In this document: one piece after another, positions 5,804 through 7,376 of the stretch
Layout: the number at the start of each line of letters is the position of its first letter
How positions within the stretch are numbered: position 1 is the stretch's first letter
Assembly: GCA_018260755.1 (NCBI GenBank)
Contig: JAGTWP010000065.1
Coordinates: forward strand, 1-7,376
Length of the DNA: 7,376 bases
Direction: 5' to 3'
DNA from: Candidatus Altarchaeum sp.
GTDB lineage: Archaea > Altiarchaeota > Altiarchaeia > Altiarchaeales > Altiarchaeaceae
Translations under genes and position numbers: made by a program
Notes under the pieces: model-generated
Database searches by the model: none
Seen by the model: the letters and a program-made list of their open reading frames with translations, nothing else
Told to the model about the DNA's origin: nothing

Positions 5804-6072
5804 ACTATGTCCGATTTAGAATTTTTTGATTGTGCTCATTTGTATGGTTTGAATTTATTATTGATTTTATTGTGTCCATTGAGTGTCTTTCCGTTAGCGT
5901 AACCGTCAATAGTTGATGTATCATTGTAAGGTTATAAGATTATTCACTCAAATTTTAATTAATTTTTTTGTAACTCTAATTCTATAAATTGATTAATAAT
6001 TAACTGATGTTCCTTAAATATTAAAATATTCTGATTTTATAATTTTATAATTTGAAAAAACACAGTGAAAAC
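5804..6072. promoter_or_regulatory. Gene-less region; promoter of the FilR1-type regulator at its right end
   Basis: No convincing ORF lies here. TGTGTCCAT occurs at 5871-5879 and again at 5795-5803 over the start of the 63-residue ORF, and a similar TGTGCTCAT occurs near 5831. Small dyads GTTA-GCG-TAAC (5893-5903) and TCAA-TAG-TTGA (5906-5916) sit side by side. At the right end, TTTTATAATTTTATAA (about 6035-6050) is a TATA region about 27 bp upstream of the ATG at 6073, consistent with transcription of the regulator starting at or near that codon. Confidence 0.45.
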
Positions 6073-6160
6073 ATGCGAATAAAGGTATGAAAATTACCTG
6101 AAATGGATTAAGGAAACAGACAAATACATTGATGTTATTTGTTCGGAATCCGCAGTAAAA
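6073..6160 (+). other. Likely N-terminal coding extension of the regulator, out of frame with its ATG
   Basis: The frame used by the regulator stays open from 6083, after a TAA at 6080-6082, to the GTG at 6161. It encodes a protein-like segment (YENYLKWIKE, then DVICSESAVK) that completes the first helix of the winged-helix domain. That stretch has no ATG, GTG or TTG. An ATG at 6073 in the neighbouring frame reads five codons and stops at GTA-TGA; skipping the T at 6088 (GTA-T-GAA) enters the regulator frame. A sequencing or assembly error, a frameshift mutation, programmed +1 frameshifting or a non-standard start (CTG 6098, or an ATT codon) are all possible. Confidence 0.5.
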
Positions 6161-6568
6161 GTGTTTCTTAATATAAACGGCAGCAAAGATGTTAAAGAAA
6201 TACAAAAAAATACAGGAGTAAAGAGCTTAATGACAATCTATAATATCTTCAATAATTTAAAAGAACTTCATCTGATAGAATTCGAGAAATGCAAAAAAGA
6301 AAAACCAAATCTTTCTGTTTTAGGTATCGCTGTTAAAGTTAAGATATTGGAACTTGAACAATTGATGAAAGCTGATGATTTGGTAAAATTATTTTCCTCA
6401 AAACAGAAATTAAGAATAATATTGTCTCTTGATGATTATGAAAAACATGAATCAGAGATTCGTAATAAAATTGACAGCAAAAGCAAAGGAACTACAAATC
6501 ATATTCTTACGCGTTTGGAATATGATGATAGAATTGTTGTTGAATTGACTTCAAAGAAAAGAGAATAG
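6161..6568 (+). CDS. FilR1-type regulator, DNA-binding part (two winged-helix units), ends at in-frame TAG
   Basis: From the GTG this frame gives 135 residues before TAG. The first winged helix covers about residues 1-65 (NINGSKDVKEIQKNTGV, then a recognition helix MTIYNIFNNLKELHLI, then a wing ending NLSVLGIAVKV). A linker helix (about 60-71) leads to a second winged helix from about 73 (DDLVKLFSSKQKLRIILSL, then SKGTTNHILTRLEYDDRIVVEL), broken by the TAG inside its wing. The same frame resumes at once with KLSEKG and the whole FilR1 domain, so this is almost certainly the N-terminal portion of one 332- to 361-residue regulator. The GTG start has no Shine-Dalgarno sequence and cuts into the first helix, so the true start is probably upstream. 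The protein is expected to bind DNA in the cytoplasm. Confidence 0.8.
   Translation: MFLNINGSKDVKEIQKNTGVKSLMTIYNIFNNLKELHLIEFEKCKKEKPNLSVLGIAVKVKILELEQLMKADDLVKLFSSKQKLRIILSLDDYEKHESEIRNKIDSKSKGTTNHILTRLEYDDRIVVELTSKKRE
6566..6568 (+). other. In-frame TAG, candidate pyrrolysine codon or nonsense mutation
   Basis: TAG interrupts an otherwise continuous frame from 6083 to 7159. The context SKKRE-TAG-KLSEKG matches the common winged-helix wing ending K-x-x-Y-x-L-(T/S)-x-x-G, with TAG at the tyrosine position, one base from TAT or TAC. No other convincing gene in the window uses TAG. Confidence 0.6.
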
Positions 6569-6586
6569 AAATTATCCGAAAAAGGG

Positions 6587-7159
6587 ATGCTAATTAAAGG
6601 CAAATTTATTAAATTGCTTAAATTGTTTCTGGTAGTTGAAAGATATAAAGAATATTGGAACGAGCATTTAATAAACATTCCCGATGATTGTTTGCCATTG
6701 TTGCATACATTGCATAATGCAGAAATAATAAAAGATTCGTTTTGTGACAACATGATTGTTTTTAACACGGTTAGAAGAATGGCTTTAACCGGAAAATACT
6801 TATGCTGTGTTGTTTCAGGTTATGCTAAAAATTTTATTGAGGTTGTGGGTGAAGCAATTGAAAAAGGAATTGAGGTTAATGTTATAATAAACGAAACTGT
6901 GAAGAAAAGTATTGAAAACAACAAAGAAACTTTTGAAATGATAAATGCAATGAATAAAAATAAAAACGCAAAACTTATGCTTTCTAAAAAGGTTGATAGA
7001 TTTACCTTGCTTCTTACAGATAAAGAAATCGCATTGTTTTTGTTTAAAAGGAATGGAAATGTTGAATGGCATGAATTCTTACACTGCAAAGATGAATGCT
7101 GTGTTCGTTTCGGAGAGGAAATTTTTAAATTTTATGAAAAAGAAGCAGTAGAAATTTAA
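6587..7159 (+). CDS. FilR1-type regulator, C-terminal FilR1 (DUF1724) sensor domain
   Basis: This is a 190-residue segment in the same frame as the preceding winged-helix part, 18 bp after its TAG. Residues 1-16 (MLIKGKFIKLLKLFLV) are the helix that normally follows the second wing. Residues 19-32 (RYKEYWNEH, then NIP) match the linker motif of FilR1-like proteins. Residues about 58-187 form the FilR1/DUF1724 domain, ending FGEEIFKFYEKEA. In methanogens, FilR1-type proteins are transcription regulators in which this domain is thought to sense a ligand. Cysteines are plentiful (35, 53, 73, 74, 167, 171, 172), so metal or redox sensing is conceivable. Translation as a separate protein from ATG 6587 is possible, but no proper Shine-Dalgarno sequence is present and the domain break would be unnatural. 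It ends with TAA. Confidence 0.85.
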   Translation: MLIKGKFIKLLKLFLVVERYKEYWNEHLINIPDDCLPLLHTLHNAEIIKDSFCDNMIVFNTVRRMALTGKYLCCVVSGYAKNFIEVVGEAIEKGIEVNVIINETVKKSIENNKETFEMINAMNKNKNAKLMLSKKVDRFTLLLTDKEIALFLFKRNGNVEWHEFLHCKDECCVRFGEEIFKFYEKEAVEI

Positions 7160-7179
7160 ATTTTTTACAAATTTTACAA

Positions 7180-7376
7180 ATGCTCATAGTTATCACAGGA
7201 AAAGGAGGTGTCGGGAAAACAATGGTTTCGGCATTACTGGTTAAAGCAATTGCCGAGCTTAAAGCAAACAAAGAGATTGAAGGAGAAATTTTGGCCGTAG
7301 ATGCTGACCCTGCATCAAATTTCGCAAACGCATTGGGGATAAAAGCAAAAAGAAGTGTCGGAGATATAAGAGAAGA
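7180..7376 (+). CDS. CooC/MinD-like P-loop ATPase, N-terminal part (runs off the window)
   Basis: Sixty-five codons are visible. Residues 7-14 are the deviant Walker A of the MinD/ParA/CooC group (GKGGVGKT, with signature Lys8 and catalytic Lys13). Residues 39-44 (AVDADP) are the following acidic motif. ALGI and SVGDIRE further on match CooC-type proteins, which use ATP to help insert nickel into carbon monoxide dehydrogenase, including CODH/acetyl-CoA synthase of methanogens. Position 15 is Met where Ser or Thr is usual. The start is the ATG 20 bp after the regulator's stop, with no Shine-Dalgarno sequence. It may be co-transcribed with the regulator. CooC is the best guess; a general MinD-family ATPase cannot be excluded without the C-terminal cysteine motif. 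Confidence 0.85.
   Translation, partial: MLIVITGKGGVGKTMVSALLVKAIAELKANKEIEGEILAVDADPASNFANALGIKAKRSVGDIRE

Noticed and set aside
6014-6205. Minus-strand 63-residue ORF across the regulator promoter
   Set aside because: Its composition (Phe, Cys, Ile, Asn) is that of the antisense of AT-rich coding sequence. It overlaps the N-terminal coding signal of the regulator and has no supporting context.
6499-7089. Three minus-strand ORFs (6499-6768, 6815-7072, 6820-7089)
   Set aside because: All are antisense to the FilR1-type regulator, overlap one another and have shadow-like composition.
1-7376. CRISPR array, tRNA or rRNA genes, or a complete insertion sequence
   Set aside because: I saw no regularly spaced repeats, no tRNA- or rRNA-like segment and no transposase ORF. 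The inverted-repeat elements found carry no coding capacity.

Overview
The window is AT-rich archaeal DNA, probably euryarchaeal and from a methanogen or methanogen-related anaerobe. The evidence is gene content: a DUF39/CBS plus NIL-ferredoxin pair for homocysteine synthesis, a UPF0282 metallo-beta-lactamase-fold protein, a FilR1-type (DUF1724) winged-helix regulator, and the start of a CooC/MinD-like ATPase. TATA boxes sit upstream of several genes, Shine-Dalgarno sites are mostly absent, and oligo-T tracts look like archaeal terminators. I cannot name a genus from the sequence.

Layout. Positions 56-2021 hold a two-gene minus-strand operon: the DUF39+2xCBS protein, then the NIL-ferredoxin. 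It is divergent, across a 137-bp promoter region, from the plus-strand UPF0282 gene at 2159-3028. Positions 3029-3362 hold a 334-bp convergent intergenic region dense in inverted repeats. Positions 3363-5322 hold three minus-strand cell-envelope genes: a secreted four-cysteine protein with its own terminator, then a small three-helix membrane protein and a lipoprotein, which are closely coupled. Positions 5323-6072 are gene-poor, with AT-rich promoters, palindromes, interlocking inverted repeats, a tandem 16-bp duplication, a possible 28-codon ORF ending on an orphan Shine-Dalgarno sequence, and one 63-aa hypothetical ORF. Positions 6073-7159 hold a FilR1-type regulator, and at 7180 a CooC-like ATPase starts and runs off the window.

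The most notable observation is in the regulator. Its winged-helix part (6161-6568) and its FilR1 part (6587-7159) lie in one reading frame, separated only by a TAG codon at 6566-6568. The TAG falls where winged-helix proteins of this type usually have tyrosine, in the wing motif Y-x-L-(T/S)-x-x-G. No other convincing gene here ends in TAG; they use TAA, with one TGA. This fits UAG read as pyrrolysine (or another suppressor reading), or else a recent nonsense mutation. The coding signal also continues upstream of the GTG at 6161 to 6083 with no normal start codon. It can be joined to an ATG at 6073, placed about 27 bp after a TATA box, by a single +1 shift at GTA-TGA.

Functionally, the first operon makes homocysteine from aspartate semialdehyde. 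The envelope genes are of unknown function. The regulator may control itself and the nickel/CODH-type ATPase that follows it, but that link is inferred from adjacency alone.
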